This document shows positions 33,066 to 42,371 of a stretch of DNA of 64,000 bases, one piece after another; within the stretch, counting starts at the first letter, position 1; the number at the start of each line of letters is the position of its first letter. Source of the DNA: Hydrogenophaga aromaticivorans. GTDB lineage: Bacteria > Pseudomonadota > Gammaproteobacteria > Burkholderiales > Burkholderiaceae_C. The stretch lies in NCBI RefSeq assembly GCF_013387465.1, contig NZ_VYGV01000005.1, forward strand, positions 35,312 through 99,311, in the 5' to 3' direction. The notes below the pieces were generated by a model. The model searched no databases. It saw nothing but the letters and a program-made list of their open reading frames with translations, and was not told the DNA's origin. The position numbers and the translations under genes are program-made.

Positions 33066-34040
33066 ATGTTGAACCGCCGCCACCTCGTCACCACCGTTGC
33101 GCTGGCCACGTCCGCGCTGATGCTGCCTGCGCTGGGGCAGGCTCAGAGCACCACCCGCATCGTCGTGCCGTTCGGCGCCGGTGGCCCGATCGACCAGACT
33201 GCGCGCGTGCTGGCCGAAGCCGTGAAAGGCTCGCTGGGTACCGTGATCGTGGAGAACCGGCCGGGCGCGGGCGGCAACATCGGCGTGAGCGCCGTGGCCA
33301 AGGCGGCGCCCGATGGTCTGACCATCGGCATCGCCACGACGGCATCGCACGGCATCAATCCGTGGCTGTTCAGCAAGCTGCCCTACGACCCGGTGAAGGA
33401 CTTCGCACCGGTCACGCAGATGCTGCGCGTGCCCAACGTGCTGGTGATGAACGCCGAAACCGCCCAGCGGCTGAACATCAACACCCTGGCCGACCTGATC
33501 CGCTACGCCAAGGCCAACCCCGCCAAGCTGAACTACGGCTCGGGAGGCAACGGCAGCGCCGGCCACCTGGCGGGCGAGATGTTCAAGAACCAGGCGGGCG
33601 TGTTCGCGGTGCACATCCCCTACAACGGCGGCAACCCGGCCCAGCTCGGCCTGCTCTCGGGCCAGGTCGATTTCAACTTCGACAACCTCGCCACGGCCTC
33701 CGCCAACATCCGTGGGGGCAAGCTCAAGGCGCTGGCCGTCACCACGGCTCAGCGCACGGCCACCATGCCCGACGTGCCCACCGTGGCCGAAACCCTGCCC
33801 GGCTTCAGCATCGACACCTGGTGGGGTCTGGTGGTGCCGGCGGCCACGCCCGCCGACACGGTGCGCAAGCTCAACGCCGCGTTCACCCAGGCCCTGCAGA
33901 GCCCGGAAGTGAAGTCCCGCTTTGCGTTGCTGATGGCCGAGCCGGCACCCAGCAGCCCGGAACAGTTTGGCCAGTTCATGAACGCCGAGCGCACCAAGTA
34001 CGAGCGGGTCGTCAAGCTCAGCGGTGCCAAGGTGGACTGA
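33066..34040 (+). CDS. Bug-family periplasmic solute-binding protein (TctC-like)
   Basis: 324 residues with a signal peptide (MLNRRHLVTTVALATSALML, cleavage after AQA). The Bug signature is present: RIVVPFGAGGPIDQTARV, VENRPGAGGNIG and PYDPVKDFAPVT. Such proteins bind a carboxylate for a tripartite transporter or signalling; hundreds of orphan copies occur in Burkholderiales. No TctA/TctB gene adjoins. Ribosome site AGGAGA. Closed by a strong terminator. Confidence 0.92.
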   Translation: MLNRRHLVTTVALATSALMLPALGQAQSTTRIVVPFGAGGPIDQTARVLAEAVKGSLGTVIVENRPGAGGNIGVSAVAKAAPDGLTIGIATTASHGINPWLFSKLPYDPVKDFAPVTQMLRVPNVLVMNAETAQRLNINTLADLIRYAKANPAKLNYGSGGNGSAGHLAGEMFKNQAGVFAVHIPYNGGNPAQLGLLSGQVDFNFDNLATASANIRGGKLKALAVTTAQRTATMPDVPTVAETLPGFSIDTWWGLVVPAATPADTVRKLNAAFTQALQSPEVKSRFALLMAEPAPSSPEQFGQFMNAERTKYERVVKLSGAKVD

Positions 34041-34057
34041 GCTTCGCTGCAGCGCGA

Positions 34058-34095
34058 CCAACAAAAACGGCACCCTCGGGTGCCGTTTTTGTTGG
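34058..34095. terminator. Bidirectional terminator
   Basis: Perfect 18-bp stem (CCAACAAAAACGGCACCC and its complement) with a 2-nt loop, A-run on one side and T-run on the other. It serves both the Bug gene and the convergent oxidase-biogenesis cluster. Confidence 0.9.
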
Positions 34096-34113
34096 TGATT
34101 CGGTCCTGCGTGC

Positions 34114-34728
34114 TCAGTTGCCCGCCTCGGCCAGCAGCTTCTTCACATCATCGGCCAGCGCCTGTGCACCGCTGCCATAGCGGTGGTAGAGACGGATGCG
34201 CCCCTGCGGGTCGTACACGTAGCTGCCCGCTGAGTGGTCCATGGTGTAGCTGGTCGGGGTCTTGCCGTCGACCTTCTTGTAGTAGACCTTGTAGCTCTTG
34301 GCCAGATCGGGCAGCGCTTCGGGCGCGGCGTAGAGCGCGAGGAAGCTGGGGTCGAAGCTGGCCATGTAGGCCTTCATCACCTCGGGGGTGTCGCGCTCGG
34401 GGTCGACGCTGATGAACAGACCCTGCAGCCGTTCGCCATCGGCACCGAGCAGCTGTCGGGCTTGCGCCAGTTCGCCCAGCGATGTGGGGCACACGTCGGG
34501 GCACTGCGTGAACCCGAAGAAGACCACCACCGCCTTGCCCTTGAAGTCGGCCAGCGTGCGGGCCTGACCATTGTGGTCGGTGAGCGAGAAACCGGTGGCG
34601 TAGTCCGCACCGGTGATGTCGATGCCCGAGAAGCCGGAGGCGGTGGCGTCGGCGGGTTTGTCGGAGCAACCAGCCAACATGGCCACGGACAGGCCGGCCA
34701 GCAGAAGGAAACGGCGAAAGGTATTCAT
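34114..34728 (-). CDS. Sco1/SenC copper chaperone lipoprotein
   Basis: 204 residues; lipobox LAGC at 18-21. The copper/thioredoxin motif is C76-x3-C80 (TQCPDVC) and the third ligand H165 (YTMDHS), all present. It delivers copper to the CuA site of COX2 in the periplasm. Last gene of the biogenesis block; its start overlaps the ctaB stop by 4 bp. Confidence 0.93.
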   Translation of the reverse strand: MNTFRRFLLLAGLSVAMLAGCSDKPADATASGFSGIDITGADYATGFSLTDHNGQARTLADFKGKAVVVFFGFTQCPDVCPTSLGELAQARQLLGADGERLQGLFISVDPERDTPEVMKAYMASFDPSFLALYAAPEALPDLAKSYKVYYKKVDGKTPTSYTMDHSAGSYVYDPQGRIRLYHRYGSGAQALADDVKKLLAEAGN

Positions 34729-35633
34729 GGCAGGTAGTGGTCGATCAGGAGCGCTGCAAAAAGCAGCGACAGGTGGATCAGCGAGAAGCGGAAGGTCTTG
34801 CGCGCCAGGGCGTCCGAATAATCGCGCCAGAGCGCAAACGCGTAGCCGGAGAACCCGATGCTCAGCACGACGGCCACGGCCAGATAGAACCAGCCGCTCA
34901 TGCGCATCACGAAGGGCATGAGACAGGCGGCAAACAGCACAAACGTGTAGAGCAGGATCTGCAGCCGGGTGAAGTCCGATCCGTGGGTCACGGGCAGCAT
35001 GGGCAGGCCGGACTTGCGGTAGTCCTCGACGCGGTAGAGCGCCAGCGCCCAGAAGTGCGGCGGTGTCCAGAGGAAGATGATCAGGAACAGGATGAGGGCT
35101 TCTGGCGAGACCACGCCCGTCATGGCGGCCCAGCCCAGCACCGGTGGCATGGCACCCGAGGCGCCACCGATCACGATGTTCTGCGGCGTCAGCGGCTTGA
35201 GGATCACGGTGTAGATCACCGCGTAGCCGACAAAGGTGGCGAAGGTCAGCCACATGGTGAGCGGGTTCACGAGGAAGTACAGGATGGCCGAGCCCAGCGC
35301 ACACAGCACCGCCGAAAACGAGAGCGTCTGCACGTTGGAGAGCTCGCCCTTGGCGGTGGGCCGCCAGGCGGTGCGCCGCATCTTGGCGTCGATCTGCTGT
35401 TCGACCACGCAGTTGAAAGCCGCGGCCGCGCCGGCCACGAGCCAGATGCCAAACGAGGCGATGGCGGCCAGCTGCACCTGCTGCCAGGACGGTACACCGG
35501 GCACGGCCAGCACCATGCCGATCAGGGCGCAGAAGACGATGAGCTGGATCACGCGCGGCTTGGTCAGCGCGTGGAACTGGCGCCAGACCGGGGTCGGCAG
35601 GGCGGTGGCGGGAGAAGTGGGCGCGGTGCTCAT
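34725..35633 (-). CDS. ctaB: Protoheme IX farnesyltransferase (heme O synthase)
   Basis: 302 residues, about nine membrane spans. UbiA-superfamily motifs: [15 protein letters not shown] (Asp-rich, D-x-x-x-R form) and [14 protein letters not shown]. It attaches a farnesyl group to heme b to make heme O for CtaA. The start ATG 35633 touches the ctaA stop, so it is coupled to ctaA. Confidence 0.96.
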   Translation of the reverse strand: MSTAPTSPATALPTPVWRQFHALTKPRVIQLIVFCALIGMVLAVPGVPSWQQVQLAAIASFGIWLVAGAAAAFNCVVEQQIDAKMRRTAWRPTAKGELSNVQTLSFSAVLCALGSAILYFLVNPLTMWLTFATFVGYAVIYTVILKPLTPQNIVIGGASGAMPPVLGWAAMTGVVSPEALILFLIIFLWTPPHFWALALYRVEDYRKSGLPMLPVTHGSDFTRLQILLYTFVLFAACLMPFVMRMSGWFYLAVAVVLSIGFSGYAFALWRDYSDALARKTFRFSLIHLSLLFAALLIDHYLP

Positions 35634-36784
35634 CAGGTCGGTCGGGAAACGTTGAATGGGGAAGCGCTCACGGTGTGCACCGCGTTGCGGGTGCCAGAGA
35701 GGGCACCGGTCATAACGATCACGAGGGCTGCGGCTCCGCCGGTGTGGCCGACCGCCGCCAGCAGCGGCCAGTCGAGCACCACGTTGGCCAACCCGCTGAG
35801 CAACTGAAGGCCCGCCAGCGCCAGCAGGGATCGCGCCGTGCCACGCAGGGCCGGCACCGCCCAGAGCCGCCACGCGAGCCAGCCCAGGGCCGCCAGCACC
35901 GCGTAGGCGGTGAGGCGGTGCACGTAGTGGATGGCGGTCAGCGCAGCGAACGGAATGGCTTCGCCCGAGCGGCTCAGCCCGAGCTCGCGCCAGAGCGAAA
36001 AACCCTCGCGCAGATCCATGCTGGGCCACCAGCTGCCCTGGCAGGTGGGGAACTCGCTGCAGGCCAGCACGGCGTAATTGGTGCTCACCCAGCCGCCGAG
36101 CGCGATCTGCAGCCACAACAGCGCGAACACCAGGACCAGCGCGACCCGCGTGCTGTTGGACAGGGCCACCGGCCCGGGGTGGGCAGGATCGGCCAGCGCG
36201 TAGCCCACGGCCTGCGCGCGCAGCAAGGCCAGCAACACCAGCCCGCCCAGCAGGTGCATCGTGACGATGGCCGGGAACAGTTTCATGGTGACGGTGAGCG
36301 CACCGAAGGCGCCTTGCAAGCAGACCCAGGCCAACGTGAGCAGCGGCCACCAGAACGACACCGTCAGCCGCCGGCGCTCGACCCAGCTCACGCTGGCCAG
36401 CACCAGGATCAGCACCCCGACGGCGGTGGCCAGGTAGCGGTGGATCATCTCGATCCAGGCCTTGGAGAGCGTGACAGGCCCCGTCGGCATGGCTTCCTGC
36501 GCGGCCGCGATGGCCGCATTCGCGCCCACCGGACTCACGCTGCCGTAGCAGCCTGGCCAGTCGGGGCAGCCCAGGCCCGAATCGGTCAGGCGCGTGAAGG
36601 CACCGAAGAGCACCAGGTCGAAGGTGAGAAACAGGGTGATGAGGGTCAGCACGCGCAGGCGCTGCGCGGGCGCGGCATCGCGGTTGCGCAGCCACACCCA
36701 GGCCAGCGGCCCGAGCGCAAGCACCACGCCCAGCAGCATGATGCGGGCGATGGGGGCGAGGTCGTACAGCGGCTGGGTGTCCAT
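35633..36784 (-). CDS. ctaA: Heme A synthase (COX15/CtaA)
   Basis: 383 residues with eight predicted spans. Conserved blocks: [40 protein letters not shown], and [13 protein letters not shown], with the four heme-ligand histidines. It oxidises heme O to heme A. Start ATG 36784. The 159 bp upstream hold dispersed repeat copy B. Confidence 0.96.
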   Translation of the reverse strand: MDTQPLYDLAPIARIMLLGVVLALGPLAWVWLRNRDAAPAQRLRVLTLITLFLTFDLVLFGAFTRLTDSGLGCPDWPGCYGSVSPVGANAAIAAAQEAMPTGPVTLSKAWIEMIHRYLATAVGVLILVLASVSWVERRRLTVSFWWPLLTLAWVCLQGAFGALTVTMKLFPAIVTMHLLGGLVLLALLRAQAVGYALADPAHPGPVALSNSTRVALVLVFALLWLQIALGGWVSTNYAVLACSEFPTCQGSWWPSMDLREGFSLWRELGLSRSGEAIPFAALTAIHYVHRLTAYAVLAALGWLAWRLWAVPALRGTARSLLALAGLQLLSGLANVVLDWPLLAAVGHTGGAAALVIVMTGALSGTRNAVHTVSASPFNVSRPT

Positions 36785-36840
36785 GTCACTGGTTCCTGAA
36801 CGGCACGGATACAAGAGACACGCCAGCGCGGGGAAGCCAC

Positions 36841-36937
36841 CCAGAAACACCGCGCAACCGGCTTCGCCGGGGCGCAGGTGTTGCCCCCCTCCCGCCAAAG
36901 GCGAGAGAGGGGGGTGACGCGAAGCGGCGCGGGGGGT
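36841..36937. repeat. Dispersed intergenic repeat, copy B (divergent)
   Basis: Shows the same order of elements as copy A: CGCGCAACCGGC.. stem, GTTGCCCCCCTC, then a second stem and GCGGCGCGGGG, with about 20 extra bases in the middle (CCCGCCAAAGGCGAGAGAGG). It lies directly after the gene ending at 36944. Confidence 0.7.
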
Positions 36938-36943
36938 GCTTCA

Positions 36944-37615
36944 TCATCTTCCGGCCTTGTCCCAGAACGCGGACGCACGCAGCAGGCGGTCCAGATCGCT
37001 CTTGGCCCGTTTGGGGTCCAGCGGCGCGGGAAACCGCATCATCCAGTTGCCCAGCGGATCCACCAGATACAGGTGGTCTTCCAGGCGCTGGCCCGGCGCT
37101 GGCTGCAACCATTCGGCCAGCTGCTGCGCGTCCACCTGCAACACCTGAGCCGCGGCCGTGGCCTGGCGCAAGGGTTCGCCCAGATCGGCATCGCCCGTGC
37201 GCAGCCAGACCCAGTCCAGCCGGTCTTTCTCCTTGCCCAGGGTCTCGCGCAGCTGGCGCTGCAGATAAAGGTGTTGCTGGCAGGTCTCGTTGCAGGCGCT
37301 GTCGGCCACGCTGATGAGCAGCCACTGGTCCTTGAGTGTCGTCAGCGGCACGGCCTGCCCCTGCGCGTTGACCCCGGTGAAGCCTGGCAAGGGACGCTGC
37401 GGCTGGATCAGCTCGCCGTAGTTGCGGCGTCCTTCCGGACGGATCACGTAGTAGGTGACATACGAGGCGACCACAGGCGCTGCGCTCACGAGCAACAGGA
37501 GCAGCATCTTCCAGCGACCGGCGCGCGTGCTGGCGGCGGCCTGGGCGCTCGCCTGGTCCAGCTGGGGCAGGCTGTGCACGGTCAGCATCAACGGTTCATC
37601 GGGCTTCTGGGCCAT
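36944..37615 (-). CDS. Sco-like membrane-anchored thioredoxin-fold protein
   Basis: 223 residues from ATG 37615. One membrane span (MLLLLLVSAAPVVASYVTYYV, about 37-57) anchors a periplasmic thioredoxin-like domain. A C108-x3-C112 pair (SACNETC) stands where Sco proteins bind copper, and a histidine follows in LEDHLYLVDPLGN. It is often called a cytochrome oxidase assembly transmembrane protein in Burkholderiales. It may be a second copper or thiol factor beside the true Sco. Overlaps the Surf1 gene by 20 bp. Confidence 0.8.
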   Translation of the reverse strand: MAQKPDEPLMLTVHSLPQLDQASAQAAASTRAGRWKMLLLLLVSAAPVVASYVTYYVIRPEGRRNYGELIQPQRPLPGFTGVNAQGQAVPLTTLKDQWLLISVADSACNETCQQHLYLQRQLRETLGKEKDRLDWVWLRTGDADLGEPLRQATAAAQVLQVDAQQLAEWLQPAPGQRLEDHLYLVDPLGNWMMRFPAPLDPKRAKSDLDRLLRASAFWDKAGR

Positions 37616-38336
37616 GGGGGGTGCGCTTTCGGCGGGGGGAAATGAATTGGAACCAGACATAGAGGCCACCCGCGAGGGTGCACAGGCCAAACCACTGGAA
37701 GGCGTAACCGTGGTGTTTTTCGACACCGGCTGCGACACGCGGCCAGTCGCGCTGCAGGCCGTCGTCTGCGTTACCGGTCTGCAGGACCGAGACGTCCAGC
37801 AGAGACACGCCGAACGCCAGGGCCAGACCGGGGATGTCGACATTTTGCCGGATCGGCCCAGAGCCTGACTCACCCAGCTCGAAAAGCCTGCCCGGTGGTG
37901 GTGCCAGGCGCCCTTCGAGGCGGACATCGCCTTCGGGCGTATCCACCGCCGGCACGCGGCTGCGGTCGTTGAAGTCGCGCGCCACCCAGCCCCGCTGAAC
38001 CAGGATCGCGCGGTCGCTGCCGGCCAGTCGCAGCGGTGTGATCACAAAAAAGCCCACCCTGGCGTTCATCTGCCGGTTGTCGAGAAACAGGGTGGCGCCC
38101 TGCACCCAGCGGCCACTGATTTGCACGGGACGGTGCAGGCCGGCCTGAGGGTCGAGTGCCTGCAAGAGCTCACGGGTCGACCAGGGTGCCAGATGGCCCC
38201 GCTGTTCGATCTGGTCCTGCAGCGCGCGCTTCTGCCCGGCACGGTCCAGCTGCCAGAAACCCAGCGCGGCGGTCACCGCCATCGTGACGACGGTGGCCAG
38301 CGTCACGACCCAGAAACGCGCGGGCCGGGTGCTCAC
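37596..38336 (-). CDS. SURF1 family oxidase assembly protein
   Basis: 246 residues from a GTG at 38336 with GGAGG upstream; an ATG at 38360 is the alternative. Two terminal membrane spans (VTLATVVTMAVTAALGFWQL and FGLCTLAGGLYVWFQFI) enclose a soluble domain. The family blocks GFWQLDRAGQK and VLVQRGWVAR-like (ILVQRGWVARD) and GYAFQWF are present. Surf1 helps insert heme A into COX1. Confidence 0.93.
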   Translation of the reverse strand: MSTRPARFWVVTLATVVTMAVTAALGFWQLDRAGQKRALQDQIEQRGHLAPWSTRELLQALDPQAGLHRPVQISGRWVQGATLFLDNRQMNARVGFFVITPLRLAGSDRAILVQRGWVARDFNDRSRVPAVDTPEGDVRLEGRLAPPPGRLFELGESGSGPIRQNVDIPGLALAFGVSLLDVSVLQTGNADDGLQRDWPRVAAGVEKHHGYAFQWFGLCTLAGGLYVWFQFISPRRKRTPHGPEAR

Positions 38337-38446
38337 TGGACTACCCTCCGTGCTGCGCATTGCGGGGCTGAGCGTCTTCGGAGCGGCCGAGCGACGCTCA
38401 TGCAACAGCACCCGCGGAGATCACAAACAAACCGATAATTGATCGC

Positions 38447-38692
38447 ATGAAATACCTTGTCATCGCGGCCTTCGTCGCCATCATCGGCAGCCTGGCGGCT
38501 GCGCTGGTCTTCATGATGCGCGGCGGCGCCAGCGAAACCGGAGAAGATGGCAAAACGGCCGCCCCGCGCAAGAACCACATGGCGCGGGCACTGGCCTTCC
38601 GGGTGGGATTCTCCATCCTGCTGTTTGTTGCGGTGCTCGTCAGTTACCTGATGGGCTGGATACAGCCCACCGGCCTGCCCTTGCAGCGCTGA
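38447..38692 (+). CDS. DUF2909 twin transmembrane protein
   Basis: 81 residues with two spans (YLVIAAFVAIIGSLAAALVF and LAFRVGFSILLFVAVLVSYL) joined by a basic loop (KTAAPRKNHMAR). DUF2909 members are found next to oxidase genes and have no known role. It is the only plus-strand gene inside the oxidase region and is divergent from Surf1, 110 bp apart. Confidence 0.82.
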   Translation: MKYLVIAAFVAIIGSLAAALVFMMRGGASETGEDGKTAAPRKNHMARALAFRVGFSILLFVAVLVSYLMGWIQPTGLPLQR

Positions 38693-38704
38693 GCCGGGGC
38701 CACG

Positions 38705-38748
38705 ACGGACGAGAAAAAAGCGCCTGCTGGCGCTTTTTTCTCGTCCGT
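38705..38748. terminator. Bidirectional terminator between DUF2909 and coxC
   Basis: Perfect 20-bp stem beginning ACGGACGAGAAAAAAGCGCC with loop TGCT. A-run and T-run flank the loop arms on both strands, so it serves the convergent DUF2909 and oxidase structural operon. Confidence 0.92.
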
Positions 38749-38778
38749 CCGGAACGCTTTCGCGCCCCGTGCCCGGAC

Positions 38779-39660
38779 TCACATCCAGTAAACAAGGATG
38801 TAGAGACCCAGCCAGACCACGTCCACGAAGTGCCAGTACCAAGCGGCGCCTTCAAAGCCAAAGTGGCGATCGGCACTGAAGTGGCCTTTTTGCAGGCGCA
38901 GCGTGATGAACAGCAGCATCAGCATGCCGACAAACACGTGGAAGCCGTGGAAGCCCGTGAGCATGAAGAAGGTCGAGCCGAAGATGCCCGACGACAGCTT
39001 GAGGTTCAGTTCGCTGTAGGCGTGGGCGTATTCGTAGCCCTGGACGAACAGGAACACGATACCCAGCAGCACCGTCATCCACATGAAGGCGATGGTCTTG
39101 CCACGGTTGCCCGCCTGCAGCGCGTGGTGGGCGATGGTCAGCGTCACGCCCGAACTCAGCAGCAAAGCCGTGTTGATGGTGGGCAGCCAAAACGGCCCCA
39201 TGGTCTGGAACGGCTCGATGATGCCGGCCGGCGAAGCGGTGGCACCGGCCTGCAGGCTGGGCCACACCGAAGTGAAGTCGGGCCAGATCAGCGAGTTTTC
39301 AATGTTGCCCAATGCCGGCACCGAGTGGGTACGGGCCCACCACAGCGCGGTGAAGAAGGCGCCGAAGAACATCACTTCGGAGAAGATGAACCAGCTCATG
39401 CTCCAGCGGAACGACAGGTCGATCTTGCGCCCGTACATGCCGCTCTCGCTCTCGCCGATCGCCTGACCAAACCACTGGAACAGCACGATGAGCCAGAAGG
39501 CCATGCCAAACGCCAGCGAGTACATGCCCCACTCGGCGCCGTTGACCCACTGACCTGCGCCCAGGATGACAAAAAACAGGCCAATGGCCGCCATCACCGG
39601 ATGGCGCGATGGCCCCGGGACGAAGTAATAAGGCGTTGTGCCGTGTGCTGCTGCTGACAT
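38779..39660 (-). CDS. coxC: Cytochrome c oxidase subunit III
   Basis: 293 residues with seven spans. Family blocks: RHPVMAAIGLFFVILGA, FRWSMSWFIFSEVMFFGAFF (shown here as two parts, with the conserved glutamate in SEVMFF), FFMLTGFHGFHVFVG, WYWHFVDVVWL. Part of aa3 oxidase; last structural gene on this strand. Confidence 0.97.
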   Translation of the reverse strand: MSAAAHGTTPYYFVPGPSRHPVMAAIGLFFVILGAGQWVNGAEWGMYSLAFGMAFWLIVLFQWFGQAIGESESGMYGRKIDLSFRWSMSWFIFSEVMFFGAFFTALWWARTHSVPALGNIENSLIWPDFTSVWPSLQAGATASPAGIIEPFQTMGPFWLPTINTALLLSSGVTLTIAHHALQAGNRGKTIAFMWMTVLLGIVFLFVQGYEYAHAYSELNLKLSSGIFGSTFFMLTGFHGFHVFVGMLMLLFITLRLQKGHFSADRHFGFEGAAWYWHFVDVVWLGLYILVYWM

Positions 39661-39730
39661 GCTCTCTCCTATGTACTGAACGCTTGTATGAATAGCTGGA
39701 AGAATGAAAAGTGTGTTCGGTAACCGGGGC

Positions 39731-39940
39731 TCAGGGCACCACCCAGTTCACCAACAGAATCAGGCCAACGACAAAAAGCACGGCCATGATCACGCCCACC
39801 ACCAGGATGTGGATGGGGTTGAGCTTGGCAATGTCGCTCTGGTAGTCGGCATTGCGGCGCACGCCCAGAAAGCCCCAGAGCACGGCTTTCACGGTGGCGC
39901 CGATGGAGCCTTTGCGCCGGTGCAGAGGAACCTGGGTCAT
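39731..39940 (-). CDS. DUF2970 small membrane protein
   Basis: 69 residues, one span at the C-terminus (IHILVVGVIMAVLFVVGLIL). The block KAVLWGFLGVRRNADYQSD is the DUF2970 signature. Its ATG overlaps the ctaG stop. Found between Cox11 and COX3 in beta-proteobacteria; role unknown. Confidence 0.88.
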   Translation of the reverse strand: MTQVPLHRRKGSIGATVKAVLWGFLGVRRNADYQSDIAKLNPIHILVVGVIMAVLFVVGLILLVNWVVP

Positions 39941-40545
39941 ACCGGATCCGCCGGTTGGGCGACGGGCAGCGTGTGCACCGCCACGTCCTGGGGCGCCGCC
40001 GGCACCTTGCCGCCCACCTCGAAGAAGGTGTAGGACAACGTGATGGTGGTGACGTCCTTGGGCAGGCGCGGATCGATCACGAATGCCACCGGCCATTCCT
40101 TCTTTTCGCCCGCCTTCAACGTGTACTGGGTGAAGCAGAAACACTCCAGCTTGTTGAAATGGGCGGCCGACTGCTTGGGCGCGTAACTCGGAATGGCCTG
40201 CGCGGCCATGGTGCGGTCCTGGATGTTCTGGAACTCGTAGACCACGGTGGTGAGTTCGCCCGGGTGCACCTGCAACGAGCGCACCGCCGGCTTGAAATGC
40301 CAGGGCCCGCGGGTGTTGACGTCGAACTCGACCGTGATGCTGCGCGTGCGGTCCACCTGGGTGTTGGCCGGCAGCGCCGCGCGCTGGCCGGGCACTTCGC
40401 GCTCGGCCAGCGCCAGCACGTTGATGCCCGTCATTTCACAGATGGCGTTGTAGATCGGCACCAGCGCATAGCCGAAGCCGAACATGCCCAGCGTGATCAC
40501 GCCGAGCTTGCCCACCATCTTGAAGTTTTCGCGACGCAGTCCCAT
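39937..40545 (-). CDS. ctaG: Cytochrome oxidase assembly protein Cox11
   Basis: 202 residues with one N-terminal span and a periplasmic immunoglobulin-like domain. The copper motif CFCF (LECFCFTQYTL) is present, together with MPVxFxIDP-like WPVAFVIDP and TLSYTFFEV. It gives copper to the CuB site of COX1. Confidence 0.96.
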   Translation of the reverse strand: MGLRRENFKMVGKLGVITLGMFGFGYALVPIYNAICEMTGINVLALAEREVPGQRAALPANTQVDRTRSITVEFDVNTRGPWHFKPAVRSLQVHPGELTTVVYEFQNIQDRTMAAQAIPSYAPKQSAAHFNKLECFCFTQYTLKAGEKKEWPVAFVIDPRLPKDVTTITLSYTFFEVGGKVPAAPQDVAVHTLPVAQPADPV

Positions 40546-40578
40546 GGGTGTTCCGAAATAACGGGTGCCGGGTGGCGA

Positions 40579-40689
40579 TCAGCCGCCGAGCAGCACCATC
40601 TTGCCCACGAAGCCGAGGAAAAAAACCAGCGCCACCGATCCCAGGATCAGGCCCAGGCGCAGGTTGTTCTTTTTTTGGTCAGATGTCAT
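40579..40689 (-). CDS. 36-residue cytochrome oxidase small assembly protein
   Basis: MTSDQKKNNLRLGLILGSVA and one membrane span ending KMVLLGG. A short protein of this kind sits between COX1 and Cox11 genes in Burkholderiales. It is the smallest gene of the operon; role in oxidase assembly is inferred from place. Confidence 0.8.
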   Translation of the reverse strand: MTSDQKKNNLRLGLILGSVALVFFLGFVGKMVLLGG

Positions 40690-40711
40690 TTTTCCAACGA
40701 TGGCCCGTGCT

Positions 40712-42331
40712 TCAGCCAACGATCCGGGTGGCGCTGGCGTCCAGCTTGGGTGGGTTCTCGAAGGTGTGGAACGGAGCCGGCGACGGCACTTCCCACTCCA
40801 GGCCTTCAGCACCTTCCCAGGGCTTCTGCGGGGCCTTGGCACCCTTGCCGCGCATGGCGGGCAGCGCAACCGCCAGGAAGAAATAGACCTGGGCAATACC
40901 GAAGGCAAAACCACCCACCGAGGCGATGGCGTTGAAGTCGGCGAACTGCATCGGGTAGTCGGCGTAGCGGCGCGGCATGCCGGCCAGACCCAGGAAGTGC
41001 ATCGGGAAGAAGGTGACGTTGAAGGAAATCATCGACCACCAGAAGTGGATCTGGCCGCGGGTTTCGCTGTACATCACGCCGGTCCACTTGGGCAGCCAGT
41101 AGTAGATGCCGGCGAACATGGCGAACAGCGAACCGGCCACCAGCACGTAGTGGAAGTGCGCCACCACGTAATAGGTGTCCTGCATCTGGATGTCGATCGG
41201 GGCGACCGACAGGATCAGGCCGGTGAAGCCACCGATGGTGAACACGAAGATGAAGCCGACGGCCCACATCATGGGCGTTTCGAAGGTCATCGAACCCTTC
41301 CACATGGTCGCGATCCAGTTGAAGATCTTCACGCCCGTGGGCACGGCGATCAGCATGGTCGAGTACATGAAGAACAGCTGGCCCGTCACCGGCATGCCGG
41401 TGGTGAACATGTGGTGCGCCCACACAACGAAGGACAGGATGGCGATGGAGCCGGTGGCGTACACCATGGAGGCGTAGCCAAACAGTTTCTTGCGCGAGAA
41501 CGCGGGCACGACCTGGCTCACGATGCCGAAAGCCGGCAGGATCATGATGTAGACCTCGGGGTGGCCGAAGAACCAGAAGATGTGCTGGTACATCACCGGG
41601 TCGCCGCCGCCGGCGGGGTTGAAGAAGCTGGTGCCGAAGTGGCGGTCGGTCAGCGTCATGGTGATGGCGCCGGCCAGCACGGGCATCACGGCGATCAGCA
41701 GGTAGGCGGTGATCAGCCAGGTCCAGCAGAACATGGGCATCTTCATCAGCGTCATGCCGGGCGCGCGCATGTTCAGGATGGTCACGATGATGTTGATCGA
41801 GCCCATGATGGACGAGGCGCCCAGGATGTGCATGGCGAAGATGCCGGCGTCCATCGAGGGACCCATCTGCAGCGTCAGCGGCGCGTACAGCGTCCAGCCG
41901 GCCGCCGGTGCGCCACCGGGCATGAAGAACGAGGCCACCAGCATGATGGCCGCAGGAATCATCAGCCAGAAGCTGAAGTTGTTCATGCGGGCAAAGGCCA
42001 TGTCGCCGGCGCCGATCTGCAGCGGGATCATCCAGTTCGCGAAGCCCACGAAGGCCGGCATGATGGCGCCGAACACCATGATCAGGCCGTGCATGGTGGT
42101 GAGCTGGTTGAACAGCCCGGGGTTGACCAGCTGCAGGCCGGGCTGGAACAGCTCGGCGCGGATCAGCAGCGCCAGCACGCCGCCCACCATGAGCATGGTG
42201 AAGGCGAACAGCAGGTACAGCGTGCCGATGTCTTTGTGGTTGGTGGCGTAGACCCAGCGGCGCCAGCCCAACGGGGCGTGGTGGTCGTGGTCATGGCCGT
42301 GCGCGTCGTGGTGGTCGAGAACTGCACTCAT
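40712..42331 (-). CDS. ctaD: Cytochrome c oxidase subunit I
   Basis: 539 residues, twelve spans. Key blocks: TTMHGLIMVFGAIMP with a heme a ligand histidine, FWFFGHPEVYIMILPAFG (CuB histidine and the cross-linked tyrosine), VWAHHMFTTG with the two other CuB histidines, and VVAHFHYVL with the heme a3 and heme a ligands. Reduces O2 to water and pumps protons. Encoded 40 bp after coxB. Confidence 0.98.
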   Translation of the reverse strand: MSAVLDHHDAHGHDHDHHAPLGWRRWVYATNHKDIGTLYLLFAFTMLMVGGVLALLIRAELFQPGLQLVNPGLFNQLTTMHGLIMVFGAIMPAFVGFANWMIPLQIGAGDMAFARMNNFSFWLMIPAAIMLVASFFMPGGAPAAGWTLYAPLTLQMGPSMDAGIFAMHILGASSIMGSINIIVTILNMRAPGMTLMKMPMFCWTWLITAYLLIAVMPVLAGAITMTLTDRHFGTSFFNPAGGGDPVMYQHIFWFFGHPEVYIMILPAFGIVSQVVPAFSRKKLFGYASMVYATGSIAILSFVVWAHHMFTTGMPVTGQLFFMYSTMLIAVPTGVKIFNWIATMWKGSMTFETPMMWAVGFIFVFTIGGFTGLILSVAPIDIQMQDTYYVVAHFHYVLVAGSLFAMFAGIYYWLPKWTGVMYSETRGQIHFWWSMISFNVTFFPMHFLGLAGMPRRYADYPMQFADFNAIASVGGFAFGIAQVYFFLAVALPAMRGKGAKAPQKPWEGAEGLEWEVPSPAPFHTFENPPKLDASATRIVG

Positions 42332-42371
42332 CGTTGATTCCTTGGATACTTTGAATTCTTCAGTCCACTGC

